Shown: one piece after another, positions 43,545-55,604 of the stretch
Layout: each line of letters starts with the position of its first letter
Position numbering within the stretch: the stretch's first letter is position 1
Source: Sphaerolaimus hirsutus
Lineage: Eukaryota > Nematoda > Chromadorea > Monhysterida > Sphaerolaimidae
DNA length: 64,000 nt
Assembly (NCBI GenBank): GCA_964036195.1
Contig: OZ038451.1
Span: 25,995,927-26,059,926, forward strand
Direction of reading: 5' to 3'
The notes under the pieces: generated by a model
The model's database searches: none
Seen by the model: only the letters and a program-made list of their open reading frames with translations
What the model was told of the DNA's origin: nothing
Translations under genes and position numbers: made by a program

Positions 43545-44256
43545 GCGCAGCGCACACAAACACACAGCCCGTGTGTAAACACGGAAATTGCGCAAATTTC
43601 GATATGAAACATTTGAGTAGGACGCGCGGCGGCAGTGCCGCCGAATTTGTCGATCGGCTTAGAGAAGATTTTGAGTGGCGTCGGGATCGATAGTTTTTAT
43701 TCAGTAACCGCCTGTAGTATTGGAGAATCTGTTAATATCCACTGGCGCGCCACAATGGCCGCGGCGCAGCTACGTAGAAATGTCCGCCGCGCAGCGCAAA
43801 GTCGTGCGCAGCACCGGCCGGACGTTTTTGATTGGTCATTTTTGCCGCGAGTGTCAACACAAGTGTCAACATGAGCTACACCACCCGTTGGCAGGCACCC
43901 CGGCCTCGTGCCCCAGCGCCACCCTCGCGGCCGGTCGAGCTTCGAAGCGGCGCGCGGCCACGGGCGGTCTGCGCTGGCTGCAGAGGCGGCTCGACGACTG
44001 GTCGGCCGGCGGCGCTGTCCCGAGCGCGCGCCCGCGCACCGACGGCCACGGCCCACCTCGGCCGCCACGCACCCCGCCCACCTGGGCCGACTCGATTTTC
44101 CGGCCGCGCCCGACGTCCGCTGCCGCCGCCGCCGCAGCCGCCGCGCCGATCTTGCCGCCTCGGCGGCCGCAGTCAACAATTGCGCCGCTGCCCATTTCCC
44201 CTATATCACCGGCGAGCGGGCGCATTCGCAGTCATTTGCAAACACTCTTCTACTAG

Positions 44257-47200
44257 ATGGACGTCATGCAAAGACAAGGGCGGACCGATTCGTCGAGCCT
44301 TTGGGCGGCGGCTAGCAGCGCCGGCGACAGCGTGCAACTGTGCAATTCGAGCACCGTGTGCCGCGGCGTGCGGCGGCCCTGCGCCGCGCTGCAGCAACAC
44401 CAGCACAGGCGGCGGCGCCAGCTGGCGCCGTGGAGGCAGCTGCGGCACGCCAAGCCTTACTTGCTGCTGCTCTTGGTCGCCTGGTCGACGGTGGCGCCCA
44501 GCGCTCAGTTTGCAGTCAGACGCAAGCTGCTGGAGGAGGCGCATAAAAAGACGGCGCAGGCGCCTGCGAGCGACAGTGCACTGGACTTGGCGGCGGCGCG
44601 CGCGCAGTTCATGCAGTGGTTGAAGAAGCATGTGCACAGAGTTCAAGAGACCAAACAAGCTTTGGTGAGTGGATGTTTCTTTTTTTCCATTATTTTCTTG
44701 TGTGTTCTTCATTGGCGCTGATATTAAGTTGCTTGGTGGTGCGCATTTAACGGTATTTGAGTTTACTGCAACTACATGTTCGTCAGGTACACTTGACAGA
44801 GGGTAACAATAACCCATTCCAGTAAACTCAAATGTGTTCAAGTCTGATTTTCGAGTTTGCTAAATTTTTAATAAGTCGTTGGTAAACTAGTGTGTGCCGC
44901 GACATTGTGCCCTTGGGTCGCTTCATTGATCGTGTTTGTAATGCCTGCACCGGTCCACACTTCTATTTTGCAATAGGTGCCGCTTTTTCAGAAATTCAAA
45001 AAATGATCGAATTAAGTGGGACATATGCGACGATATAGATAAATCTACCACTGCTACAAATTGCAGAATTTTAGCTACACACACAGCGATATGTAGCTGT
45101 TGATTGACTTAATCAACTACTACAGATAGGTCGGTGTGAAATCTTTCCGTGTAATTTTTCGTTCCAAACTTGAGAATCGCAAACTGGTAATAGACACGTT
45201 GACCAGCACAGTTCCTCATTGTAGGCACTGTAAAACGTCACTTTGATCCTACGCTAGTTGACAGTGGCATAAGGTGTCAACTAGCTGACTAGTTTCGATT
45301 CAGATTTTATTTGATGGGTCGCGGAACGATGTTCAAATGCACTGTAAACTCAGTTTCTTCGACATTGTCGCATGTGCACTGGAAAATGTCATTTGACCCG
45401 TCAACTAAAATCTGAGTTGACATGGAAACCGGTTGACATCCAGTGTATTTATGTAGCGCCGAGTCTTCATCAAAATCCAAACGTGCATAATCCAAACAGC
45501 ATAATCCAAACACTTTTGTAGCATAATCCAAACAAAAATGAGCCAAAATCCAAACAAAAATCAAGCAAAATCCTTTCATCCAATAAATAAGGTTGTCATA
45601 TTTATTCTGTTGCATGAATTCACTTTCTTTTGATGTGAAACAAACACTCTAAAATGCCACAAAAGAGATAGTCGTCACATAGACCTGTATGTGTCTCTTG
45701 CATCATGGGTGGATAACAGAAGAACTTTAGCTTCGGTGGGGTCTTTTTTGAAGGGAGGTGTTTTGGAAAAATAATTTTACTAGCATTCCTATAATGTCTG
45801 ATTTTCAGCAAATATAATCTCAGACAATCTGTCAAAAAGAATATACAGGGAATAAAGTCTCTGAAGAAATGTGAGAAATGAGATATTTTCAAAATATAAA
45901 TTCAATATTATTGCTGCTTGCCAATGACATCTATAATATTACACACCTATGAAAAAAAATTACACATCAATTATTTTACATAAACACATAAAAACACTGC
46001 TTTATGAGTGTTTGGATTTTCCTGGTTTCTGTTTTGAATCTGCCTGATTTTGTTTGGATTATGCTGCAGTCGGTGCACAAAAAAAGTGTTTCGATTTCGC
46101 TCATTTTTGTTTCGATTTTGCTACAAAAGAGTTTGAATTACGCCTGCTTGGATAATGCACGTTTGCATTTCGGTCTTTGCCGGCGGCGCCTTTCCATCCT
46201 TAAAACTTGCCGCCGTTTTGAACACGTCAACAATTTTTTGCCCGTCTGGCACCCGAGACTCTGCTTTGTTCCAAAAACGGGACATAGGGAACCCGCAGGC
46301 GCCATTCTTCGACGGCACAGTCGAATCCGTTTGAATGGTCCGGTCCGGGATGCGTTTCGGCAAGCCGAACCCGGACGACGAGCCATTGTGCCGCCTCTTT
46401 GGAAGCAGCCGAATGGAAGGCAGGTAGACCTGTCTGATCGATGGACGCCCCACCGCCAGACAGACGCGCCCGCCCGTCATTCCGTATTTCCTGCTTTGTG
46501 TTTTTGCACCCGCCGCCCGGCCAGACCGCGGCGCCGCATAATTTTTATACGCCAATGGCGAGCGTTTCCATGCTCCAGCGCCAAACTGCGTCCGCGCCAC
46601 ACGCCATGGACCGTGGCCACGGCTATGGGGCAATCCCAGACCTCGTGAAATGTCATATATCATGTAAAGTGTCAAAAGTCATGTAAAATGGCAAACTGTT
46701 TGCCACTTTACATGACTTTTGACAGTTTGCATGACACTTGATATTTTTCACAATATTTACATGGTCTGCCAGTGGCACCCGGGTTCTTTGGTGTTGCGAA
46801 AAATTAGTGTCATTGATCTGTGGTATCGTCTGTTAAATAAATAATCATAACCTAATGATATGCCAACCAATAGCATAAATTGGGTTGATTAAGGTTACAT
46901 TGGTCTCGCAATTTTTCAGTTCAACGTTCTGTACGTTCTATCATAGATCGTGGGAATGGGAAGCATTGTTGTTTGGCGCTGGCGCCATTTTTGATTTACT
47001 TCTCCGTGGCGCGCTTCACAGCGTTAGAGGTCACTACCCAGCTGACTGTCTGCGCAGATGTGTGAAGACTAATCCACGATAGCGATTGTGTGCAAGCCGC
47101 GTGGGATTTATCGTCTCGTGTCTTGTCTCATTTGTGGTGATCGACATGTTAATTTGGGTGCAATCACCTGGGATTTGTGTGGCGCGCGCACCAAACCGAG

Positions 47201-50200
47201 GCCATTGTTTCGTCGATCACACTCGCTTTTATTGCGTTGAACTTCGTAAAATAAATGTAAAATGTGGCGCTTCCGTTTCGGTATATAACCCGAACAAAAT
47301 TCGCTGGCCTCGCATCGTAAGACTGTGCGATATCCGCCGCGCACGAATATGCACATGTGTGCATATTCGTTGACAAAACGTGGAATGTCCCCGACCGAAT
47401 TCGAGTGAAATCGGTGCGCCGCAAACATCGTGTTTGCCACTTTCCCACCCGACGCATGCACGTGTTATCTATATATCAGCGCCGGTCGATCGAATGTGGC
47501 CGATATTGATGTTTTCCGGTGCGCCTTCCCAGTATTGTGATTTGTCGAAAGTGAGTCAGTTCAGTGGATACGTTCGCGCAAGTCCGGCGGCCAGGTGGGC
47601 GGCCGGTCACGTGTGCCGCCGTTGGGGTCAGCCCAGCGCCGCCGCCGCCGCTGCCGCGTGACGTCGTGCTCGCGCGCGTCGGCCGAGCTGCCGCACCTGA
47701 CCGCCGCCGCGCCGCTTCCCTTCATCTGGTCCTTATCAGGCGAAGAATGCGCGCGCCGCACCGGAAAGTAGTCACGCCGCGTGCATCATGATGACACGCG
47801 ACTTGAGTGACGCACCGGCAAAAAAAAATTGCGGTCAACGGTCGCTCACGCGGCGAACAAACTTCGGGCGCGGCAACAACGTGTATGTGAATGTAGTTTT
47901 GGCATAAGAACGCTGTAAAAACTGGGTCATGCGTCGGCCGATCGGGGCGCGCGGCAAGTTTTGTCGTGTGGACGTTCGGATATGCAGGCGTTTTTTGCGC
48001 CCCATCCGCGCAAACTGGATATCGCCACTGCCATTGTGTTGATCACATGAACAATTCGACGAAATCACATGATTGCAGCAGCGGGTTATTAAAATAAATG
48101 GATAAACTGGGATGGGATGCGACAGATGTTGATATTATGATTAGGATTGGAAAAATGGGTGATTTTGTGAAAATATACTATGATATAATCTCAGGAGAAT
48201 GGCAAATCTCACAAAACCACAATATAATCAAATCTCTCTGAGAAATGCAGAGAAAATATAATTAAATCTCTCTGTAAAAACCTGGAGAAATAAAAACTAA
48301 AAAAGATATACCGTATTACCTCGAATTATCCCCCCCCTTGAATTGACCCCCCCCCCCCTCGAATTAACCCCCCCTCAAAATGGGCTGGGGAAATAATAAA
48401 CCCCCCCTCGAAATACCCCCCCCCCCTTCGGAATGATGTACGTCACGTACATAATAAATACGTCATGTATGCAATGTACATGATGTATATTAGTGTAAAT
48501 TTACATTGCAGCTACACATAGACTTGTTTGTGTAGCTATCTACGTTTTTATGTCCAAATAGATGCTGTTTGGACACATTGATTACCTGTTTTGGGTATCA
48601 AAATGCGTACTATTTACTACTGTCCTTACGAAAATTTCTGAGGAAATAATAAAACCCCCCCTCGAATAAACCCCCCCCCTCGAATTAACCCCCCCTCAAA
48701 TTTTGCTGGCGAGATAATAAACCCCCATGGGGGTATTTCGAGGTAATACGGTATATTTTTATTTTCTGATTTAAAAAATATAAATCTCTCGGGATTTCCA
48801 ATGCTAATTGTGATACATATAAAATCTATAATCATTACATACACATTGTAAAAATTATGAAAATGTTAATGAAAATAGAAAAATCTCGCCTAATTGAATA
48901 GATAGTTAGCACATACCGTATTTCCTCGAAATACCCCCAGGGGGTTTATTTTTTCAGAGTGAGAATTTTGAGCGGGGTATTTCGAGGAAATACGGTACCT
49001 ATGTACACTCATGAACTTATTCACATTAAACCGGGGGAAAACCCCCCGTGAAAATCACCCCTCAACCGACCAATCGCCCCAACACGCAGACCTACCTGCG
49101 CAAGTTCAACTACCTGGCCGACGACGCGGCGACCGGCCGCCCCGCGGCGGTGCGCGTCGCATTGTCGGCGTTTCAACGCGTCGCCGGATTGCAGCCGACC
49201 GGCGAGCTCGACGCCGACAGCGTGACCGCCATGAAGGCGCCCCGCTGCGGCAACATGGACATCGACGACGAGCTCATGTCGCCTCGTTTGAGAGCTGTTC
49301 ATAAACGGGAAATGAGAGAGACTAGAGCTGATAGGGTGAAGAGATTCGGTTGGTTATTGAGTGGTTTTAGGTGCGAAATTGAGTTGCTGTGGTTGAGAAA
49401 ATACTGGTGTTGAGGGAACAAAAACATTTAAAAATATAGCATTAAAAATCAAAAACCATTTTCTTTCTTTCTTGGAAATTCAGCAATTTTTTACGCTACA
49501 CTTACATTACATTTTTATTGTAAATAGTCTATTGTTTCTACTCACAATTGTAAAGTATATTGGCCCACATGCAGCGCGCGTCAGCAAGTGGACGTCTCAA
49601 CTGGACACCCGCAACGACGCGCTGCGTCTGCGCTGGTACATCGACAACTACACGTCGGACCTGAGCCGGGACACCGTGCGCGACGTAGTGCAACGAGCTT
49701 TCCGCCTGTGGTCGCGCCAGGCCGACGTGCCCACGCTGCGCAAGATCGCGCTGCACTTCGAGGAGGCGGCCAGCGCCGGCGAGGCCGACATCGTCATCAC
49801 CTGGGCCACTGGGCAGCATGGTGATGGATATCCATTCGACGGGGCTGGAAATCAGTCGAACACGCTCGCTCATACGTTCTTCCCGGAGCAGGTGAGAAAG
49901 TGACAGTGCCGTATTTCCTTGTAATACCCCCTTTCGAACTACACCCTCTCGAAATACCCCCCTCAAAATGGCAACTACATCTTAATAAATTACCCACCTC
50001 GAAATACCCCCTAAAATGACAACTATGAAATAATACCCCCGCTTCCCTCGAAATACCCCCACCCGAAATCAGTGTACCTAAATAGGTATATACCCTGAAC
50101 TGCACATTGCTACCACGTTGCAGGCGGGCAGCGGCGCGCTCGGCGGCGACATCCACTTCGACGAGCACGAAAAGTGGCTGCTGGACACGAACCCGCACCG

Positions 50201-51864
50201 CGACGGCGTCTACCTGCCGTACGTGTTGGCGCACGAGATCGGCCACTCGTTGGGACTGGGCCACTCGCAGCGGCCGGAGGCGGTCATGAATCCAATCTAC
50301 AAGCGCGTGCCCTTGGACAGCATCGTGCTCGACATGGACGACAAGTGCGCCATCAACTGGAACTATGGTTGGCTTCATTGTACATAACACCTACTTTTTC
50401 GATCTGTTCATTCGTTTGGATTGTGAGAGATAGGTGTCGACTTTCCGTTTTCCGTTTCCGCTTACCGCAGGCAAAATAATTTCCGTTTTCCGGCTAGTGC
50501 AAAAAATTTCCGTTTCTCGTAAAAAAAATTTGTTGACACCCTAGCAGCTGCCGTTTTTCCGGCCAGTGGGCCAGGTGCATAATGTTGTGTTGTCTGGCCG
50601 GGAATCGAACTTGGGAGCTTCATTGCACGCGTGAACACTCTTACAGACTGAGCTACCAGACACAACATTTCGCGGTGACAATCTACAGGCGTATGTGCAG
50701 CTGCGACACTGCGCTAACTACAGTCGCCCCTTACCCTCTCAGTGGGCGAGACGCAAACGTGCCTGCTGGTGTTCGTGCTGGTGGAGATGCTGCCGCAGTC
50801 GAACGCGAGCGACGCGCAGCGGCAGGCGCTCGTCAGCCACACGGGCGTCGACTTGCTGTCCACCAGCGACGTGACCAAGCACAACGACGTGGTCATGCAG
50901 CACGCGGTCGTCGAGCAGCACATCAGGTCCACCATCAACAAGCTGAAAGGTTGCTTTGCTAGTTCGATTTGGTTTTGTAGTTAAAACCCTGCCTGCATCT
51001 GAAATCATTTGTTGCTTCCGCAGACTCTGAGATACCGGTGTGTTCCAATTCGAACGATGTCAAAATGCAATACGAGGTGCTTTTGGAACACAACTTGGAG
51101 ATGAACAGCAGCGCCGCGCAGCAGTATGGTGAGCTGCTCGACATATTTACTTCTTAAGTACCGTATTTCCTCGAAATACCCCCAGGAGGTTTATTTTTTC
51201 AGAGTGAGTATTTTGAGGGGGGTTAAACGAGGGGGGTATTTCGAGGGGGGGGGGTATAAGTTCATAGTGTCCATTTTGAGGGGGGTATTTCGAGGAAATA
51301 CGGTACATAAAAACTCGTCGGACCGCATCGTATGCAATTTTCTGAAGAAAACACTCCATCATTACGTCATAATAAAAATAATTTTATTTCTTCAAAAATT
51401 ATTTCAGGTACGAGAAACATATGTTGGTTCTACTCGACTCCGCCTTTTGTTTTCTAAAATACACATCTTTGTGTGAATGTGCATACATAAGTATCCTGAT
51501 CGCACATTATCGACATAGACATAAGTAAATTTTGGCGCATACTTTGCGGTCAGCCGAGCATAACAATAAATAACCGCACCTCTATAAAAACAGCCCACCT
51601 CCACCGCCATCCACAGGTCCACTAGTGTGCAACTTCCTGGACACAGTGGCGGCGCTAGTCGAGCGGCGCACGGGCAGCCGCGTGCGCAGATCGAACCGGC
51701 CCGCCGCCATGCTCTCCGTGCACCAGTACAACGAGCGAGGCCAGCTGCAGCGACGGCCGCGGTCCCGGCGCCAGCGACGACACGCCGCCCCCGATGGAAG
51801 GCGCATCGATGAAGAGTATGTTGAGGAGATTATTCGCTTGGTCGCCAGTGGGGGCAGTGTTTGA
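44257..51864 (+). CDS. Matrix metalloproteinase, membrane-anchored or secreted, furin-type, no hemopexin, 7 exons, 599 aa
   Basis: Exons: 44257-44664, 49090-49370, 49585-49891, 50124-50367, 50743-50949, 51024-51128, 51617-51864 (1800 nt, phases consistent). An in-frame TAG directly precedes the ATG. Order: about 66 residues ahead of a hydrophobic segment (PYLLLLLVAW, about 67-76) acting as signal or signal-anchor; a propeptide with peptidoglycan-binding-like helices and cysteine switch PRCGNMD (187-193); RVKR (218-221), a furin site; the catalytic domain with structural-zinc HGDGYPFDG (308-316); zinc site HEIGHSLGLGH (369-379); and Met-turn VMNP (386-389). The roughly 185-residue C-terminus has four Cys (DKC, QTC, PVC, LVC) and a basic RRPRSRRQRR run. 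It has no hemopexin propeller. It degrades extracellular matrix or cleaves surface proteins. The exon 2/3 edges are the least certain. Intron 1 (4.4 kb) is mostly repeats. Confidence 0.85.
45466..46176. mobile_element. Foldback with CATAATCCAAAC arrays
   Basis: Left motifs ATCCAAACGTGCATAATCC and right motifs GGATAATGCACGTTTGCATT are inverted. It is the same family as 32744-33985. Confidence 0.55.
46627..46770. mobile_element. Foldback, GTAAAGTGTC family
   Basis: A hairpin from GGGGCAATCCCAGACCTCG to TGGTCTGCCAGTGGCACCC with arms of ATGTAAAGTGTCAAAAGTCA and complement. Confidence 0.6.
48139..48905. mobile_element. GAGATTT-type element interrupted by a TACCGTATTA-type element
   Basis: Left (about 48139-48305) and right (about 48756-48905) parts share AAATCTCTC motifs in opposite orientation. 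The TACCGTATTA-type copy sits between them, so it inserted later. Confidence 0.55.
48309..48753. mobile_element. TACCGTATTA-subtype foldback, complete
   Basis: Ends are TACCGTATTACCTCGAATTA and TCGAGGTAATACGGTA, with long C runs and the GTACATGATGTATA internal block. Confidence 0.8.
48914..48997. mobile_element. TACCGTATTT-family minimal hairpin, 84 bp
   Basis: TACCGTATTTCCTCGAAATA is followed almost at once by the inverse TATTTCGAGGAAATACGGTA. The interior is reduced to about 45 bases. It ends about 90 bases before MMP exon 2. Confidence 0.8.
49909..50062. mobile_element. TACCGTATTT-family element, decayed, in MMP intron 3
   Basis: It starts GCCGTATTTCCTTGTAATAC and continues with CCCTCGAAATACCCCC repeats. 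The right terminus is not recognisable. It fills much of the 232-bp intron. Confidence 0.55.
50591..50662 (-). pseudogene. tRNA-like sequence, decayed (His-like anticodon position)
   Basis: On the minus strand a 72-nt cloverleaf can be drawn: acceptor TGTCTGG/CCAGACA (perfect), D-arm GCTC...GAGT, anticodon stem 4 of 5 pairs, loop GCGTGCA, and T-loop TTCGATT with only 3 of 5 stem pairs. Position 33 is C instead of T. A-box and B-box-like motifs remain (TAGCTCAGT, GTTCGATTCCC). It could be a tRNA pseudogene or a tRNA-derived SINE head. It lies in MMP intron 4. Confidence 0.45.
51159..51304. mobile_element. TACCGTATTT-family foldback in MMP intron 6
   Basis: Ends are TACCGTATTTCCTCGAAATA and TTCGAGGAAATACGGTA. 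It is a compact 146-bp copy with G-rich right arm. Confidence 0.8.
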
Positions 51865-52588
51865 GAGCGATTTTGCTATGATAGTGTAAATTATTCAGAC
51901 TTTGATAGTCGAGCTCTCATTGATATTATTTGTGCTTTTTTATTATTGCGCGTTCAAAATGTCTTCCGTTGAACTACAGCACTGCTGGATGGGTATCGCA
52001 ACTTATACATTCTATAGCCGCCGGCACGTGTGCCTCCATCAAATGCGCTAAGCTTTTTTTCGGCACGTGTAGTTTTCTGCAGCAAAATGGACTGGAAGGC
52101 GCATGTGCCGGCTCTACAATAGAACCTACGGGATGGTCGGTTTATTTCGGGTGTCACTTTCATCCTTTCATTTTATTTTAACAGATTTTTTAAATATTTT
52201 TTTTGTAAATTCTTGCACCGCTTGCTTGATAATCAGAGTAGGGGCATAATATTGTGAGTCGCTTTTGTTCTGCTTGTGGTATTCTATTTTTATACAGTAA
52301 CGTACCAACTCGAAGAAGTCCCCGTTCTTTTTTCCGTAATTTTTCTTTTTTTCGTAATGCCCGAAATTGCTGCATTCGCATCAGAATCATTCCTTTACGC
52401 GCAGGGGCCAGTCCCACATTCTGCAAAATGGTACGCAAAATATTAAAGAAATTTGCAAAATGTCACGCAAAATACACCGGTAGAATATTTTTTATTGCTT
52501 AACCGGGTGTCTTACATTTTACGTGACACATGACGAATCTTGTCTGCTATTTTACGTAACATTTTGATGGGTGCGGGCCTGGCCCCTG

Positions 52589-52737
52589 GGGGCAGTCCCA
52601 GACACTTTAAAGTGTAAATTGAAGTGTCAAATGTCATGTGAAATGTCAATCAAAACAAAAACATGTAAGATTTTATTACTGAACTTTGCATGACATTTGA
52701 CACTTTACTTTACACTTTACAGGGTATGGGATTGGCA
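52589..52737. mobile_element. Foldback, GTAAAGTGTC family
   Basis: Inverted ends are GGGGGCAGTCCCAGACACTT and AGGGTATGGGATTGGCACC. Arms contain GAAGTGTCAAATGTCATG and its complement. Confidence 0.6.
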
Positions 52738-53245
52738 CCAGGACGCTTCTTTCAGAAGTTGGAGTCATTCTATAAGTGGCGGCAATTTCCTATATCTAGT
52801 TGTCGAAAATGGGAAACACTGGGTTGTGGGGGGAAAATTATAGAATTGGGACTACTGTTCGAGGTGTTATCATTTATGTATTGCAAGAGTGAGGAATCCT
52901 TATGGTAAATTCACCAGTTTTAACGTAAATAGGTACGTATTATCACGTCAAGTAAAAAATTTCGCGCAATATTTTTTTATCTTGTTATGTAAAAATAGGT
53001 ATAACCAATATTTTGTGCCTCTTGTGGTCTCACGACGAGAATACAGACTAGGTATATGCCCGTAGCATTTCACATGCCTAATTACTTGTAACCACTGTGC
53101 TAAATATTTATATTTTGGCCTCTCCAAATATCTAAGAAAAGGATTACCTATTCAATGTATGAACATCGCTACAAAGCATTCTAAGGCTAATTTTTCCAAA
53201 CAAATCGCTTTGCTGGCTGCAACCTTCCTGCTTTTTAAAAACTTC

Positions 53246-53657
53246 TACCGTATTTCCTAGAAATACCCCCTGGGGTTTATTTTTTCAGAGTGATAATTTT
53301 GAGGGGGGTAATTCGAGGGGGGGTTTATTTTTTCGCCAGACATTTTTTGAAGACACAGTACTAATAACGAACGCAGACGTAGAAAAATGCCACAAAAACC
53401 ACCATGTACCAAAAACAACCATGTCCGGGTCTATAGCCTTATATCAGTATGTACCTAGATGATATAAGCCATGTTCTAACGTAACACAATCATTGTTTTT
53501 ACGTGTGTTCTGCGTTTCCCAGAGCTTTTATCATCTACGTTCCCTATACACTGAATTTGGTGGGGGAGTGTTTCGAGGGGGGGGGGGGTTATTAATTCAT
53601 AGTGCCTTTTTTGAGGGGGGGTATTTCGAGGGGGGGGTAATTCGAGGAAATACGGTA
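53246..53657. mobile_element. TACCGTATTT-family foldback, complete
   Basis: Ends are TACCGTATTTCCTAGAAATA and TTCGAGGAAATACGGTA. The internal block has GTAACACAATCATTGTTTTT, shared with 31085-31483 and 19906-20118. Confidence 0.8.
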
Positions 53658-54108
53658 TTTTTCGCGTGTCAAGATGTTTCCGGGTGTGCGGTGTGTGACG
53701 TGGGTTCCCGTGTGTGAGCGGTCGATTTCGATCGGCGTGATGTGGGTGACATTGACATTCCATGGGCTTTTGTGATTGACACCGCTGCCCCCTCTGGGCC
53801 TCGCTGAGTACCGTTCCTTCTACACTTTTACATTTGTCTTATTTACATTGCAATATTTTCTCCCTTCAAAATGTTATCGAGTGGTTTTTCGTGCAATTTT
53901 CGCAAGTCGTATTTACGCTCTGGGGCGATTTTCATATTTTTACACGCATAAATATTTATGTATCGCATGGCGGGGGTGTTGTATACACTTGGAGCTCTGA
54001 GTGGCTAATAAGTGTAGCTAAGAAGCCATCTGGAGGAGTTACTGTAGAGAATATCCGGGATCGATTTGCTTTTCACATAGAGATTCGCAAGGTGGGGGAC
54101 CAGCTTAT

Positions 54109-54170
54109 ATATATATATATATAAATAAATATATATATATATATATATAGGTATATATATATTTATATAT
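54109..54170. repeat. (TA)n microsatellite
   Basis: Imperfect TA/ATAT run with short interruptions (AAATAA, GG). Confidence 0.85.
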
Positions 54171-54916
54171 ACCTATAAAAATTAGGTACCAATTTGTGTA
54201 AGAAAGCTTGTGCGGCTTATTTCGCAAAAAAAAACGATAAAAACTACGTAGGTATTTAGATATGAAGCTACGATTACAGCTCGACCGAAAATTCAGGCGT
54301 AGAATGTAATTAATTGATTACATGAAAGTGGATGACGATCCATGTGTTCGGTTTTGGGTAAGGGTGTTAATTTTGACACTCATCACCTACCTAAATCCAT
54401 GCATACATAAATATGTAAAAATTCATTTTGATATAGTAAATACATCTTTCTCTCGATGCTGTATGCAAATTCCAGCTCGTCAATGTGATGGCAGCAAAAA
54501 TCATGCGTTTGTTGTAGGTATTTATTCTCTTTTTATTTATTCACTTACCGAACTGATGCCCGATGCTTTTTTAAGGACCCCATTTGGGTTTCGAAGATTA
54601 CCTATATTGAGTTTGTTGTGAAAATGGTATTCACCTGATTGTATGGTACGTGATAAATCCTCAGAATAACTTGTGTGCAATGTATTTTACTTTGAACTAT
54701 CTCATCTTGAACGCGTTTATGGTTATGTTTGATAATATAGTAAATAGGTATAAATATAATATTTATATTTTTAAGTTTATCATTAGCGTGTGTACAGTGC
54801 AATGGATAACTTTTGTCGTCAATTTTGTTGATCGATCATATTATTGCGTTAAGGTTGGAGTCTTTTTGAAAATAAAGGATAGCTTTCTGCTGTCCACTTT
54901 TTTGAAAGATAAATAC

Positions 54917-55223
54917 TACCGTATCTGCTTGAATAAGTCCCCCTTGAATAACTCCCGCTCAAATGACTCACCCTGTTAGACGAGTGAGGAAAACATAATT
55001 CCCTTTTGAATAATTCTCCCTTTAGGCACATGATCGAGTTGTTTTGTCCAATTTGAACAAAAATGGTATGTTATTCTGTGAATAATGTATATTTCGTGAT
55101 ATGACTTGATAAAAATATTCTTGAAAACTTTGATGAAATAATTATTCCCCCTCGAATAGTTCCCCCTCAAAAACACTGACGAAATGATAATCCCCCAGGG
55201 CAATTATTCGAGCCAATGCGGTA
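54917..55223. mobile_element. TACCGTATTTGCTTGAATAA-subtype foldback
   Basis: It starts TACCGTATCTGCTTGAATAA and ends TCGAGCCAATGCGGTA. Arms carry TCCCCCTTGAATAA motifs. The same subtype is at 59450-59779. Confidence 0.75.
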
Positions 55224-55604
55224 TATTCATTTTGGCTAATGTTGGTTGTCTGTAGTTGCTTTTGTCACAAAATAATTTACAGGTCGAGATCGATGCAATA
55301 TAACCGTTTTTACTGTTGTAAACAAAATGATCATATTTATACGATACATGTTATATGAGGAGAAATATGGTCAAGTGTCAGCCGGTGTAACGAGTGTGTC
55401 AAATACTGTGCTATGTGATGTCTGTTCCTATGCGGTTCTTGTGTGATGTGCAGTGAACTTGAAGTAAACTGTGACGAGAAAATCTGAAACTTGACAGAAA
55501 ACCAGTCGGTTCCCGAGCGCATAACAGCAGAAAACTGTGCTCTACTGAAAGTCAAAGATAAAAAAACGCGACGGTTACTGGCTGGCCGCGTCGAGGATGC
55601 AGCG

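Larger units (their letters stand above)
44665..49089. other. MMP intron 1: repeats plus GC-rich unconserved islands
   Basis: It holds a TTTGAGTTTAC-type foldback (about 44735-44910), the CATAATCCAAAC foldback, a GTAAAGTGTC foldback, a GAGATTT-type element and TACCGTATTT-family copies. GC-rich stretches at about 46180-46620 and 47040-48080 have long ORFs on both strands, but none matches a known domain. They could be regulatory or alternative 5' exon sequence. Confidence 0.4.
51865..55596. other. Intergenic region after MMP, repeats only
   Basis: No coding exon recognised. It contains a GTAAAGTGTC foldback (52589-52737), two TACCGTATTT-family elements and a TA microsatellite. Remaining stretches (51900-52580, 52740-53240, 53660-54910) are AT-rich with only short frames. 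Confidence 0.5.

Noticed and set aside
43720..44315. Several long overlapping ORFs on both strands just before the MMP start
   Set aside because: The GC-rich sequence gives few stops in all frames. The products are Arg/Ala/Pro-rich and mutually overlapping, with no domain. The region is more likely 5' UTR and promoter.
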